Positions 9,265 to 17,039 of a stretch of DNA of 64,000 nucleotides are shown here, in pieces (within the stretch, counting starts at the first letter, position 1; the number at the start of each line of letters is the position of its first letter). This DNA comes from Paenibacillus bovis (GTDB taxonomy: Bacteria > Bacillota > Bacilli > Bacillales > Bacillaceae_C). The notes beneath the pieces were generated by a model, which saw only the letters and a list, made by a program, of their open reading frames with translations, was not told where the DNA came from and ran no database searches. The translations under genes and the position numbers were made by a program. The DNA is taken from NCBI GenBank assembly GCA_007679095.1, contig VEFU01000006.1, positions 1 to 64,000 on the forward strand. The letters run 5' to 3'.

Positions 9265-9303
9265 ATGTCCATATTACTATAGGTTTGTTAAAATTTGATG
9301 AAA
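9265..9303 (-). promoter_or_regulatory. Promoter element B upstream of the sortase gene
   Basis: Second copy of the element at 8224-8262, in the same orientation, with half-sites TTTCAT (9298-9303) and TTTAAC (9287-9292) 11 bp apart and a possible -10 (CTATAGTAAT). The match is 32 of 39 bases. It points toward the sortase gene and lies between it and the terminator of the methyltransferase gene. Confidence 0.5.
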
Positions 9304-9350
9304 ATAAATAATTGATTAATTTAAATGTTAGAAATTATTTCAGCTAAAAT

Positions 9351-9380
9351 AAAAAACGACTCTAATTAAAGTCGTTCTTT
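9351..9380 (-). terminator. Terminator after the methyltransferase gene
   Basis: Seven-bp arms aacgact and agtcgtt are followed on the minus strand by a TTTTTTATTTT tail, downstream of the gene at 9420-10022. Confidence 0.75.
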
Positions 9381-9419
9381 ATTTGCCCTATTGGACTTCA
9401 CAAATAACTAATCAATTCC

Positions 9420-10022
9420 TCACTTATTTGGCTTTTGTCCGACAAATTGAATTACATGGGATTGTCCATTGTGGAGGTTACCTTCCTGACGGACTACCTC
9501 ACCCATGAAAAAGTGTATGATGCGCCAATCAGCGAAGATATTTAAAAACTCTTCCGGTCTATATAAAAAATTTAGATCTTTTGGTCCACCACTCTTATAT
9601 GGAACTTGGTAATGTGAATATACTTCTGTCAGAAAATAACCTCCTGGTTTTACAGCTACCTTTACACCTTGGAGTGTTTTCTGTCGAAGTTCTGTTGGGA
9701 AATGGCCAAAGATACATACAATTTCATCCCACTTCGTTTCACTCCAGTTTGCTTTGTTTAAATCTACCAGTGCAGTTGAGACTGTTACAGCTCGTTCTTC
9801 TGCGAGCTTATTTGTCTTTACTAGACCCGATTCTGCGTAATCCCATGCCGTGACATTCATACCCTGCTCCGCTAGATAAACGGCATTTCGTCCTTCCCCT
9901 TCCGCTATAGCCAAAGCATCACCAGAAATTTTTATTTTCTTATGATATTCCTTCAAAAAAGCATTAGGTTCCTTGCCATAAACATAGTTATCAGTTTGAA
10001 AGCGGGTATTCCATTCGTTCAT
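9420..10022 (-). CDS. SAM-dependent methyltransferase, TehB-like
   Basis: Class I methyltransferase of 200 residues, cytoplasmic. The cofactor-binding motif I is seen as ALAIAEGEGRNAVYLA (about residues 36-51), motif II as VTAWDYAESGL and the post-I region as IVCIFGHFP. The glycine-rich EGEGRN motif and the N-terminal WNTRF...YGKEPNAFL pattern match the TehB/thiopurine-type branch, members of which act on tellurite, other small molecules or unknown substrates. The ATG follows aaggatgattaaagtag. It is 59 bp downstream of the YunD-like gene on the same strand and ends at a terminator. The substrate cannot be told. Confidence 0.8.
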   Translation of the reverse strand: MNEWNTRFQTDNYVYGKEPNAFLKEYHKKIKISGDALAIAEGEGRNAVYLAEQGMNVTAWDYAESGLVKTNKLAEERAVTVSTALVDLNKANWSETKWDEIVCIFGHFPTELRQKTLQGVKVAVKPGGYFLTEVYSHYQVPYKSGGPKDLNFLYRPEEFLNIFADWRIIHFFMGEVVRQEGNLHNGQSHVIQFVGQKPNK

Positions 10023-10081
10023 CTACTTTAATCATCCTTACTATATAGTATTTATATTTCTATTGTAGTTGTTCAATAAAC

Positions 10082-11509
10082 TTATACACTAATTATAGTT
10101 GCTTCAGACCTAGCTTCAAACGGACCTTTTTCTTGTAAAAATGCAATGATTGCATCAATCGCTCTTAATTCTTTATATACCTTTTTTTCTTCAAATGGTT
10201 TAAATAATTGGCCACCGCCACTAACAATCGTATACGTTTTCTCCATTTTAATATCTTCTCCTGAAATTTGAAGTGTTTGAATACGATTCCCATTGGGGTT
10301 ATAAGGTTTAAAGGTCATCGATAAACCAGAGGAACGTAGAATATATCCACCTTTTTGTTCAAAGGGGTCCGAAGAAAAGACTTGTTCTAGATTCTTTTCA
10401 AGAATATTCCAAAGCTCTAATCCAGTGATTTTTAGCGTAAATAATTTTGGATTTGTTGGAATGATTGTATGTAAATCATAAAGTGTTAAAGCCCCTATAT
10501 TCAGCGGAGGAGAATAACGCCAACCATGAGAAAAAGCGGCGTCTGCTTCTATAACATGTAAATAAGCATCCGTTATTAGCTGATCCATTGGAGATTCATT
10601 TAAAGTCATTCGATGTAAAATGGACATCGTTTCACCGACAACTGTATTGCGTTCCGTTGTAAACCGCCCTAAAATATCATCGATTAATCCTTTTACTTCG
10701 GGGTCTTCCTTAAACGATTCGTTCAACTGGATTAATTCATACTGTACATTAACAATTTTCTTGTTTTCTATAGTAACATCTAATCTTCCGAGAAAGGATG
10801 AAGAAGAACCTGCTTGAACGATAAGCGTATCCTCTACTTGGATTGGGTCTTTCACACGGTCGTGACTATGACCAGATAATACAAGGTCGATACCTTTGAC
10901 CTGTGAAACGAGTTTTACATCTAGTGGCAATCCCATATGACTTAATAAAACAACAACATCTACTTTACCTTCTAACTGTCTCAGGCATTCACGTACTTCT
11001 TCAACACCATTCGAGAATTCTAATCCATTTGAAAACTCCTTCGGCATTGTAATGTCAACATAAGGATACGTTAATCCAATAATACCAACTTTTACTTCAC
11101 CCATTTCTCTAATAATATATGGTTTAAATAGTAACTCTCTTGTTCCAGAATCCTTTAAATTACTAGCAATCGTAGGAAAAGGGAGTTTACTCGTTAAATG
11201 AACAAGTTGTTGCTTTCCATATGCGTATTCCCAATTACCTGGAACAAATCCATCTAGCTGCATCTTTTCTAGTATAAGTAAAAGCGCCTCACCTTTCGTT
11301 TGTACTATAGGCAAAGTGCCGTGAAATAAATCTCCTCCATCGAAAAATAAAACATGTTCATTTTTTTTACGTATATTTTTGACATACTGACTGACCCTTG
11401 CAAAACCTCCTACTTTTTTTAGAGTTGGTCCATTAGAACTCCAAAACAATTCATTATGAAGCTCCAAACATCCATGCGTATCATTTTGTTGAATTAAGGT
11501 GAATTGCAT
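10082..11509 (-). CDS. YunD-like bifunctional 5'-nucleotidase/metallophosphoesterase
   Basis: Two-domain hydrolase of 475 residues in the UshA/5'-nucleotidase superfamily. The metal-binding motifs run in order: QNDTHGCLE (about 8-16), FDGGDLFHG (about 56-64), GNWEYAYG (about 96-103), LLSHMG and SGHSHD. The C-terminal nucleotide-binding domain starts near residue 290 (NTVVGE). There is no signal peptide, so it is cytoplasmic like Bacillus YunD, unlike secreted UshA. Most nucleotidases have GNHE in the third motif; here Trp replaces the catalytic His, as I recall for SoxB-type relatives, so activity may differ. The ATG follows aaaggagggaatta. The nearby sulfur operon is separated by a strong terminator. 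Confidence 0.82.
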   Translation of the reverse strand: MQFTLIQQNDTHGCLELHNELFWSSNGPTLKKVGGFARVSQYVKNIRKKNEHVLFFDGGDLFHGTLPIVQTKGEALLLILEKMQLDGFVPGNWEYAYGKQQLVHLTSKLPFPTIASNLKDSGTRELLFKPYIIREMGEVKVGIIGLTYPYVDITMPKEFSNGLEFSNGVEEVRECLRQLEGKVDVVVLLSHMGLPLDVKLVSQVKGIDLVLSGHSHDRVKDPIQVEDTLIVQAGSSSSFLGRLDVTIENKKIVNVQYELIQLNESFKEDPEVKGLIDDILGRFTTERNTVVGETMSILHRMTLNESPMDQLITDAYLHVIEADAAFSHGWRYSPPLNIGALTLYDLHTIIPTNPKLFTLKITGLELWNILEKNLEQVFSSDPFEQKGGYILRSSGLSMTFKPYNPNGNRIQTLQISGEDIKMEKTYTIVSGGGQLFKPFEEKKVYKELRAIDAIIAFLQEKGPFEARSEATIISV

Positions 11510-11713
11510 CTAATTCCCTCCTTTATTCGATGTTTATCATAACATCTACCATTTTCCAGTTTGGATATTTGTGTATCAAGGTTGAATTTCTTTGTTATTC
11601 CCTGTATTCCCAAAAGTGTTTAGAAATAACACATAACTGGGGATACAACGTATTAATCCGAAGCTCTTTCAGATGCTTTGTATATAGGTGTTAATTTTTA
11701 TATACCTTTTCTA

Positions 11714-11759
11714 TTGATAAAAACATCCGTAGTAAGGTGCATACGGATGTTTTTATCAA
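11714..11759 (-). terminator. Strong terminator of the sulfur operon
   Basis: A perfect 18-bp inverted repeat (ttgataaaaacatccgta and its complement, 10-base loop) begins one base after the last gene of the sulfur operon. The arm itself supplies a T-run on both strands. Confidence 0.9.
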
Positions 11760-11760
11760 T

Positions 11761-12540
11761 TTAAAGTAAGATATCCATCCAAATTTTTATAGCTGTACCT
11801 AAAATTAATAATGCTAAAATTACTTGAAGGATTTTGGTGTTTATTTTTTTCCCAGCCATCGCACCAAGCGGGGCAGCTATTAAACTTGCAACTACCATAA
11901 TCAGTGCGGATAAATAATCTACTTGTCCAGTCGATACTTTCCCCACTGTTGCACCGATGGATGATATAAAGGTTATGGCTAGTGAAGATGCAATAGTAAC
12001 CCTCGTTGGAATTTTTAATACGACAAGCATAATGGGCACTAATAGGAATCCACCAGCTGCGCCAACAATACCAGAACCTATTCCAACTATGAATGCTAAT
12101 ATTGCAGCAATCCACTTGTTAAAGGTTACTTGATTTAAAGGAATATCATCTATCCCCTTCTTCGATATAAACATCATGACAGCTGCTGTTAATGCTAGAA
12201 AACCATAAACAATATTAATGCCGTTTTCCGACATTGATTGAGATCCAAAACTCCCAATCATACTACCAATCAACACACTGATTCCCATGTATATAATCAG
12301 CTTTTTGTTCAAGTAACCGCCTTTACGATATGCCCATACTCCTCCAATGGAAGCAAACAGAACCTGTATAGCACTTATTCCTGATACCTCATGTGCACTA
12401 AATGCCGCTAATCCAAACAACGGTGGTATAAATAAAAGCATTGGATACTTAATAATTGAGCCACCAATTCCTAGCATTCCAGAAATGTATGAACCTATAA
12501 ATCCAATTAAAAAAATGGTAATAATAAACGTTATTTCCAA
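11761..12540 (-). CDS. TSUP (TauE/SafE) family sulfur-compound transporter
   Basis: Membrane carrier of 259 residues with about eight hydrophobic segments. The two glycine-rich repeats of the family are seen as [12 protein letters not shown] near residue 23 and [13 protein letters not shown] near residue 160. TSUP carriers move sulfite, thiosulfate or sulfur-containing organic acids, and the end position in a persulfide-handling operon suggests export of sulfite or thiosulfate made by the dioxygenase encoded upstream. The TTG at 12540 follows a perfect site (aggaggtattata), and a longer reading to 12663 would overlap tusA. Operon member 56 bp after tusA. Confidence 0.88.
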   Translation of the reverse strand: MEITFIITIFLIGFIGSYISGMLGIGGSIIKYPMLLFIPPLFGLAAFSAHEVSGISAIQVLFASIGGVWAYRKGGYLNKKLIIYMGISVLIGSMIGSFGSQSMSENGINIVYGFLALTAAVMMFISKKGIDDIPLNQVTFNKWIAAILAFIVGIGSGIVGAAGGFLLVPIMLVVLKIPTRVTIASSLAITFISSIGATVGKVSTGQVDYLSALIMVVASLIAAPLGAMAGKKINTKILQVILALLILGTAIKIWMDILL

Positions 12541-12595
12541 TATAATACCTCCTATTAAAGAAGGGGAACCTTCATCACGGTTCCCAATTCCTTTA

Positions 12596-12823
12596 TCAAC
12601 CCTTCTTAATCCAGAACTTGAATATACCATTTTCTTCAGTAGATTGTAGCAGTTCGTGTCCACCTGATCTAGCCCAAGCAGCTAGATCTGATTGGGCTCC
12701 TTTATCTGTTGCATGGATTTCTAGTACTTGACCAGTTGCCAAATCATCCATCGATTTCTTTGTTTTAACAATTGGCAAGGGACAAGCTAATCCCTTTGCA
12801 TCCAATAATTTATCTGCATTCAT
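12596..12823 (-). CDS. TusA-family sulfur carrier protein
   Basis: Small sulfurtransfer protein of 75 residues, cytoplasmic. The acceptor cysteine lies in the family motif [14 protein letters not shown] (Cys14), preceded by a short strand (LLDAKG). TusA-like proteins take sulfur as a persulfide from rhodanese or DsrE-like donors and hand it on. The operon encodes a second TusA domain fused to a rhodanese (14690-15265), so two carriers may work in series or on different partners. The ATG follows aggagagatgacat. It is 39 bp after the dioxygenase gene. Confidence 0.92.
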   Translation of the reverse strand: MNADKLLDAKGLACPLPIVKTKKSMDDLATGQVLEIHATDKGAQSDLAAWARSGGHELLQSTEENGIFKFWIKKG

Positions 12824-12862
12824 ATGTCATCTCTCCTATTCACGTTTCTTTTTCTGTTCTTC

Positions 12863-13990
12863 TTATCGTACTGCACAACGGTTTGGTCCAATTTCCATCT
12901 CACGTTGCTTGTCATCATCTGGGGACATTTTTCCCATATTAGTTTCCCGAATTTCTTGATATGAGTTTGGCTGTGGAGGTAAGTTTTCAGTTACCATTTG
13001 TCTGAATCTTACTTCGTCTGAAATATTCAAACCATGATTTTCTGCGAATAAAGTACCTAACAGTTTACCCACACTACCATCTGCGTTCAATTCCTCGATA
13101 ATCATAAAGTGAGCAGGCAGTACAATTAAATCGGCTGAAAGCTCTCTGTAGCGGCTATAAAGCGTTTCTCTTAAATCTCCAACCCAATCTTCTGCTAACC
13201 CTGCAAGATCTGGTCTACCAATAGAATCAATGAACAAAATATCACCTGAAAGTAAATATCTTTTATCAATCACAAATGAAGTCGAACCAATTGTGTGACC
13301 TGGTGAATATAAAGCATGAATATCAATATTCGTATTACCAATTGTCACCACATTGCCACCTTCTAATGGAGAGTATTCGAATGTAACTTCCCCCGCATCT
13401 TTTGGAGGTAACCAGTAGGTTGCATTTGTGATCTCAGCAATTTTCCTACCACCTGAAATGTGATCAGCATGTAAGTGTGTATCAAAAACATGAGTGATGT
13501 TAGCACCGATATTTGATGCAAACTCTAGATAAATATCCGTCATTCTAGTTGCATCAATAATCGCAGCCTCTCCATCAGAGACCACCATATAGGATAAACA
13601 ACCTTTTCCAATACGTACAAACTGATAAATCTCGCCGCCATCCTTTAAATCTCCAACTTTTACAGGCTCCAAATGTTCACTCCATGCTTTCATTCCACCC
13701 TGTAAATAAGAAACAGTTAAACCTTGTTCCGAAAGCATCTCTGCCACCATGACAGATGACCCTTCTTTCGCACAAACTACCAATACTTCCTTATAGGAAG
13801 GAATTTTATCTAAAATTCCTTCCACTCCATCAAGTAAGTCGAAATAAGGGATATTTAAATAGTGAAAGTTTTCTCCCTCGATTTTCCAATCTTCAAAATC
13901 CGTTTCATTACGTACGTCCAAAATAAACAAATCTTCTTTATTAAAGACTTTTTTGGTTACATCTTTTGGATTCATTGCTTTAAAAGGCAC
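12863..13990 (-). CDS. Rhodanese-persulfide dioxygenase fusion (CstB-like)
   Basis: Fusion of 375 residues. Residues about 5-108 form a rhodanese domain with active-loop Cys in VVCAKEGSS (about residue 73). From about residue 120 follows a metallo-beta-lactamase fold of the ETHE1/persulfide dioxygenase type with the iron-binding motif [11 protein letters not shown], a later SPGHTIG histidine, LSGDILF aspartate and LPAHF histidine. Such enzymes oxidise thiol persulfides to sulfite. The order differs from S. aureus CstB, which as I recall has the dioxygenase first and rhodanese domains after it. A Cys lies four residues from the C-terminus. Start GTG at 13990 after aagggggtaaaaaga. Third from last in the CstR-controlled operon. 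Confidence 0.9.
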   Translation of the reverse strand: MPFKAMNPKDVTKKVFNKEDLFILDVRNETDFEDWKIEGENFHYLNIPYFDLLDGVEGILDKIPSYKEVLVVCAKEGSSVMVAEMLSEQGLTVSYLQGGMKAWSEHLEPVKVGDLKDGGEIYQFVRIGKGCLSYMVVSDGEAAIIDATRMTDIYLEFASNIGANITHVFDTHLHADHISGGRKIAEITNATYWLPPKDAGEVTFEYSPLEGGNVVTIGNTNIDIHALYSPGHTIGSTSFVIDKRYLLSGDILFIDSIGRPDLAGLAEDWVGDLRETLYSRYRELSADLIVLPAHFMIIEELNADGSVGKLLGTLFAENHGLNISDEVRFRQMVTENLPPQPNSYQEIRETNMGKMSPDDDKQREMEIGPNRCAVR

Positions 13991-14029
13991 TCTTTTTACC
14001 CCCTTAGGTATATTTCGAATTAAAAAATT

Positions 14030-14425
14030 TTAGAATGTAAGTGTCACATCTGCATCATTGGCGAATTCTAAGAAAGTCACTGCTCCACCAACTTCAATCC
14101 CCTCAACAAATGAATCTATTCCAAGACCCATAACATCCATTGTCATTTGACAACCAATAAATTTAACACCCATTTCTTGTGCCATTGCAACCAATTCCGG
14201 GATAGCTGGAACATTAGCATTAGCAAATCCTTCAGCAAAATGTTCTTTTCCTTCTGGCATCGGCAGTTGTTTGTATGCATCTCTATGAATTAAGTTTAAC
14301 CCTTCAAAAGTAAAGAAGATGGCTACTTCTTGGTCTGTGGCTGCTGCCGCATTCGCGATATTAAATACTTTATAGGCATCAAACATTCCGCCATTACTTG
14401 CGATAATTGCTACTTTTTTATTCAT
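14030..14425 (-). CDS. DsrE/DsrF-like sulfur-transfer protein
   Basis: Cytoplasmic protein of 131 residues with the DsrE-like fold: an opening strand with glycines (KVAIIASNGGMFDAY), a central VAIFFTFEGLNLI and the conserved cysteine region KFIGCQMTMDVMG (Cys near residue 98). The cysteine is the expected persulfide carrier. It is a diverged partner of the longer protein at 15337-15816, which has the same cysteine setting (VACTMTMDLLG), so the operon encodes two related carriers. Both probably exchange sulfur with the TusA domains. The ATG follows aggaggaacttgca. Confidence 0.88.
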   Translation of the reverse strand: MNKKVAIIASNGGMFDAYKVFNIANAAAATDQEVAIFFTFEGLNLIHRDAYKQLPMPEGKEHFAEGFANANVPAIPELVAMAQEMGVKFIGCQMTMDVMGLGIDSFVEGIEVGGAVTFLEFANDADVTLTF

Positions 14426-14437
14426 TGCAAGTTCCTC

Positions 14438-14671
14438 CTAGTTTCTTAGTGCTAACATAATATTATTTGGATCAAACCCAACAACCCATTTACCATTAAT
14501 CTCTGTTTGAGGTACTCCTAATTGACCTGTTTTATTTACGAGATATTTCATCAGCTCGGGTTTCGTTTCAACATTTTCCTCTTTAAAAGGAATACTTTGA
14601 GACTCTAAAAAGTTTTTTAACATTATACAATATGGACAACGTGTTGTTGTATACACTGTAACTGTGTTCAT
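14438..14671 (-). CDS. Glutaredoxin-family protein
   Basis: Small thiol-disulfide protein of 77 residues with active site CPYC at residues 10-13 and the usual thioredoxin-fold elements (VTVYTTTRCPYC, cis-Pro in GVPQTEING, and a GFDP end). Glutaredoxins of Bacilli without glutathione usually work with bacillithiol or coenzyme A thiols; here it probably releases sulfur from carrier persulfides. I prefer the third ATG (14671), ten bases from aaggaga; two earlier in-frame ATG codons sit too close to that site. It lies between the TusA-rhodanese and DsrE-like genes, 12 bp before the latter. Confidence 0.9.
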   Translation of the reverse strand: MNTVTVYTTTRCPYCIMLKNFLESQSIPFKEENVETKPELMKYLVNKTGQLGVPQTEINGKWVVGFDPNNIMLALRN

Positions 14672-14689
14672 TTTCATCATTCTCCTTAA

Positions 14690-15265
14690 TTATTTATTTA
14701 AAGTATTTGTTTTTCCTGTCCAGTCACCCATGCCCGGTACAACATTAATCACATTCGAAAATCCTCTTTCCGCAAGTTTCTGGGCAGCTAAATCACTGCG
14801 GTTTCCTGTACGGCATAGCACAAAAATTTCATCCTCTTTGTTTAATTCACCTAGCCGTTCTTCAATTTCTCCCAATGGAATCGAAACAGCATTAGGAATA
14901 TGATTAAATGCATATTCAGCAGCCTCTCTTACATCAAGAACCACTATATTCTCATTAGCATCGAGCTTCTTTTTAAGTTCCTCATTGCTAATCGCATGGG
15001 GATGTTTTTTTTCAATTGATCCATCATTTGATGATTTTCTTAGGTAGTGCTTTAGTACATCCCCTTCTTCAATTGTTCCAAGGTATTGATGACCAGAGCT
15101 ATTTGCCCAAGCTCGAATATCTGCTTTCGATCCCCTATCCGTTGCCTGAACTTGCAAGACTTGACCTGCTTCCAAAGTATTCATAGTCTTTTTTGTTTTG
15201 ACAATTGGCATCGGACAAGATAGTCCTTTTGCATCCAATGTTACGTTAACTTTAATATTCTCCAT
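14690..15265 (-). CDS. TusA-rhodanese fusion sulfurtransferase
   Basis: A 191-residue fusion. Residues about 5-75 are a TusA domain with the carrier cysteine in LSCPMPIVKTKKTM; after a charged linker, residues about 90-187 form a rhodanese domain with the active loop FVLCRTGNRSD. One chain can thus take sulfane sulfur on the rhodanese cysteine and pass it to its own TusA cysteine. In S. aureus, CstA joins similar modules, so this is a CstA-like part of the operon. The ATG follows aggaggtttcaat. It is second in the operon, 71 bp after the DsrE-like gene and 18 bp before the glutaredoxin start. Confidence 0.92.
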   Translation of the reverse strand: MENIKVNVTLDAKGLSCPMPIVKTKKTMNTLEAGQVLQVQATDRGSKADIRAWANSSGHQYLGTIEEGDVLKHYLRKSSNDGSIEKKHPHAISNEELKKKLDANENIVVLDVREAAEYAFNHIPNAVSIPLGEIEERLGELNKEDEIFVLCRTGNRSDLAAQKLAERGFSNVINVVPGMGDWTGKTNTLNK

Positions 15266-15336
15266 ATTGAAACCTCCTGTGTATTATACGGTGCGGGGTA
15301 TTTGTAAATATAAAAAAATATATTACAATCCCTTAA

Positions 15337-15816
15337 TTAGATAAATAAATTGACCTTGCCATCCTCAGCTTCAGCTAAATAGGCTGCAACGCCGGCGTAT
15401 TCAATGTTATCTAGGAGCTCTTCTTTTTGAAGACCCAGCAAATCCATCGTCATTGTACATGCTACTAAATTTATGTCTTGTTCTTGTGCCATTTCAATTA
15501 GTTTTGGCAAAGGCATTACATTATGTTTCTTCATCACATTTTTGATTAACTTTGGACCAAAGCCTGCAAAGTTTAGGTTGGAGAGTCCCATTTTATCTGA
15601 TCCCTTAGGCATCATTTTACCGAACATTTTTTCTAAAAACCCTTTTTTCACGGGCATATGTTCATCTTTACGCAAAGCATTTAATCCCCAAAAAGTGTGA
15701 AAAATCGTCACCTCATGATCGTAAGCCGCTGCTCCATTCGCAATGATATACGCTGCCATTGCTTTATCATAATCCCCACTAAATAAAATGATGTTAGTTG
15801 TTTTCTTTTCTCCCAT
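15337..15816 (-). CDS. DsrE2-like sulfur carrier, first gene of the sulfur operon
   Basis: Cytoplasmic protein of 159 residues in the DsrE/DsrF/DrsH-like superfamily. The N-terminal strand and loop read NIILFSGDYDKAMAAYIIA, and the persulfide cysteine lies in LVACTMTMDLLG (about residue 120). A lysine- and methionine-rich insert (about 52-90, FLEKMFGKMMPKGSDKMG) is typical of the longer DsrE2 branch and may contact membranes or partners. The ATG follows gaggaggaataact. The promoter region just upstream contains two CstR-type operators (15841-15860 and 15951-15964). Confidence 0.88.
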   Translation of the reverse strand: MGEKKTTNIILFSGDYDKAMAAYIIANGAAAYDHEVTIFHTFWGLNALRKDEHMPVKKGFLEKMFGKMMPKGSDKMGLSNLNFAGFGPKLIKNVMKKHNVMPLPKLIEMAQEQDINLVACTMTMDLLGLQKEELLDNIEYAGVAAYLAEAEDGKVNLFI

Positions 15817-15840
15817 AGTTATTCCTCCTCACAAGCGAAT

Positions 15841-15860
15841 TACCCATACCTGTATGGGTA
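15841..15860. promoter_or_regulatory. CstR/CsoR-type operator 1
   Basis: Perfect palindrome TACCCATA-CCTG-TATGGGTA, the C-tract/G-tract pattern in an AT-rich setting bound by CsoR/CstR repressors. It lies 25 bp before the first gene of the sulfur operon, so it overlaps the early leader. Confidence 0.7.
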
Positions 15861-15950
15861 TATATATTGCTAAAAAAATCTAATTAAAACCAGAACCTCA
15901 TCTTCTATATATTAAATATTCTATCTCTGTTGAGTAGATTTCTAACACTA

Positions 15951-15964
15951 ACCCATAGGGGTAT
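15951..15964. promoter_or_regulatory. CstR/CsoR-type operator 2
   Basis: ACCCATAGGGGTAT, read on the minus strand as ATACCCCTATGGGT, closely matches the operator at 16383-16400. It lies between the sulfur operon and cstR and probably covers the operon promoter. Confidence 0.7.
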
Positions 15965-16003
15965 ATTAACATAATTAAAAAAAATGTCAACTGATGAATT
16001 TTT

Positions 16004-16263
16004 TTATCTGCTTTTCACCAGTAAATTGACAGCTTCTTTAATTAACTCATTTGTTTTTTCTTCTTCGTTATCAGCTTTCTGAACACATTCAACTAAATTT
16101 GAACTTACTACTACACCAATTGTTCGATCCACTGCCGTACGAACCGCTGATAGCTGTGTAATAATATCTTTACAATCTTTATTCTCTTCCATCATTTTAA
16201 AATCCCTCTAAGCTGGCCTTCCATTCTCTTAACTCTATTCTTCATTTGATCGTTGTATTCCAT
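16004..16263 (-). CDS. cstR: Persulfide-sensing repressor CstR with a -1 frameshift
   Basis: Repressor of the sulfur operon (CsoR/CstR family). The zero frame from ATG 16263 (site gaggtaattagta) gives 23 residues and stops at TGA 16194-16192; the rest of the protein is in the -1 frame from 16195. Joined by a -1 shift, the product has exactly 86 residues with sensor cysteines at positions 31 and 60, the length and positions I recall for S. aureus CstR. The shift point is the heptamer T-TTA-AAA (16201-16195), a canonical X-XXY-YYZ slippery sequence, directly before the stop. Alternatives are a one-base deletion that inactivates the gene, a sequencing error, or restart at the overlapping ATG 16195. 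The presence of three matching operators suggests the repressor is or recently was working. Confidence 0.8.
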
Positions 16264-16382
16264 TACTAATTACCTCACTAGTTCTGTTTTATTTAGACTC
16301 ATCCTTTATGAACAATCTTTATAATCAGTAGAATTTCCATAACTTTCTGAAAGGAAAATTTGAGTATCACTTAAAGTAATAA

Positions 16383-16400
16383 TATACCCCTATAGGTATA
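16383..16400. promoter_or_regulatory. CstR/CsoR-type operator 3, at the cstR promoter
   Basis: TATACCCCTATAGGTATA lies 120 bp upstream of the cstR start codon and shares the ATACCCCTAT core with operator 2. It would give autorepression of cstR. Confidence 0.65.
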
Positions 16401-16519
16401 ATGTCAACGATTAAATTTACTACGTCCATATATTCTTGATTTTCTCATCTAATTGATTTATTGTTGTACCCGCTCCTCCCTTCCCTCTTTTTCCTCCATC
16501 CGTAATAAAAGAGAGAATA

Positions 16520-16552
16520 AAAAAAGCTTGCTTCTATATAGAAAACAAGCAT
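16520..16552 (-). terminator. Terminator after the small basic protein gene
   Basis: On the minus strand GCTTGT, then the self-complementary ttctatatagaa, then GCAAGC is followed by TTTTTTATT, just downstream of the stop of the gene at 16559-16795. Confidence 0.8.
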
Positions 16553-16558
16553 TTAACT

Positions 16559-16795
16559 TCATTCAAATTCGATTCCATATCTTTCTGCTGTATTTGAGTA
16601 TTTTTCCGGTTGCTGAATCGCACTAATGATTAAAGTTGCTGTATCGGTTGTCACTTTTTCGTGTCCTGTCACTTCTTTAATGATTTCCTTGGCAAGATGA
16701 ATATCACCATTCCCTTTGAGTAATACCTTTTGTTTTATTTTTTTAGCTTGATGTTTTGTTATCTTCATTTTCTGTGCTCTGGTGAAAAATCCCAT
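16559..16795 (-). CDS. Small basic protein of unknown function
   Basis: I do not recognise this 78-residue protein. Its first half is strongly basic (FTRAQKMKITKHQAKKIKQK), the rest is helical with an acidic end (ERYGIEFE). No membrane segment, cysteine or signal peptide is seen. The ATG follows aaggagagatacagta, a good site, and the gene has its own terminator, so it is likely real and expressed alone. It lies between the cstR region and the teichoic acid glycosylation operon and has no evident tie to either. The basic front could bind nucleic acid. Confidence 0.65.
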   Translation of the reverse strand: MGFFTRAQKMKITKHQAKKIKQKVLLKGNGDIHLAKEIIKEVTGHEKVTTDTATLIISAIQQPEKYSNTAERYGIEFE

Positions 16796-16865
16796 TACTG
16801 TATCTCTCCTTATTTGTTTTGCCCCAAAAAAACACTCACTAAATATCGTTAGTGTAATCGATACT

Positions 16866-16900
16866 CAGTAAGTTTATGTATTCATCTATAAAACTTACTG
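16866..16900. repeat. 10-bp inverted repeat upstream of the small basic protein gene
   Basis: Arms cagtaagttt and aaacttactg are separated by 15 bases, 71 bp upstream of the start at 16795. It may be an operator or an RNA hairpin; there is no T-run beside it. Confidence 0.4.
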
Positions 16901-16949
16901 TACAATGCATACTCATATACCCGAGTTGCTAGCTAGTTATTCTTAAAAC

Positions 16950-16986
16950 AAAAATGCAGAGCTGCAATATTTGTGCAAAGCTCTGC
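16950..16986 (-). terminator. Terminator of the glycosylation operon
   Basis: Perfect eight-bp arms GCAGAGCT and AGCTCTGC are followed on the minus strand by ATTTTTGTTTT, 54 bp after the YfhO-like gene. Confidence 0.8.
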
Positions 16987-17039
16987 AAGAAATAATGTAT
17001 TTCAATATGCAGGAGTGTAACGGAATCCAATTTGTATTA

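Noticed and set aside
10082-11509. Naming the nucleotidase SoxB
   Set aside because: Only the Trp in the third motif is SoxB-like; there is no export signal, no other sox genes, and the overall build is that of YunD.
11756-12115. Minus-strand open reading of 119 codons inside the TSUP gene
   Set aside because: It is an out-of-frame shadow rich in Cys, Trp and His; the TSUP frame has family motifs and a perfect ribosome site.
12541-12663. N-terminal extension of the TSUP transporter by 41 codons
   Set aside because: It would overlap tusA, adds a non-membrane front and has no ribosome site; TTG 12540 has aggaggt at ideal distance.
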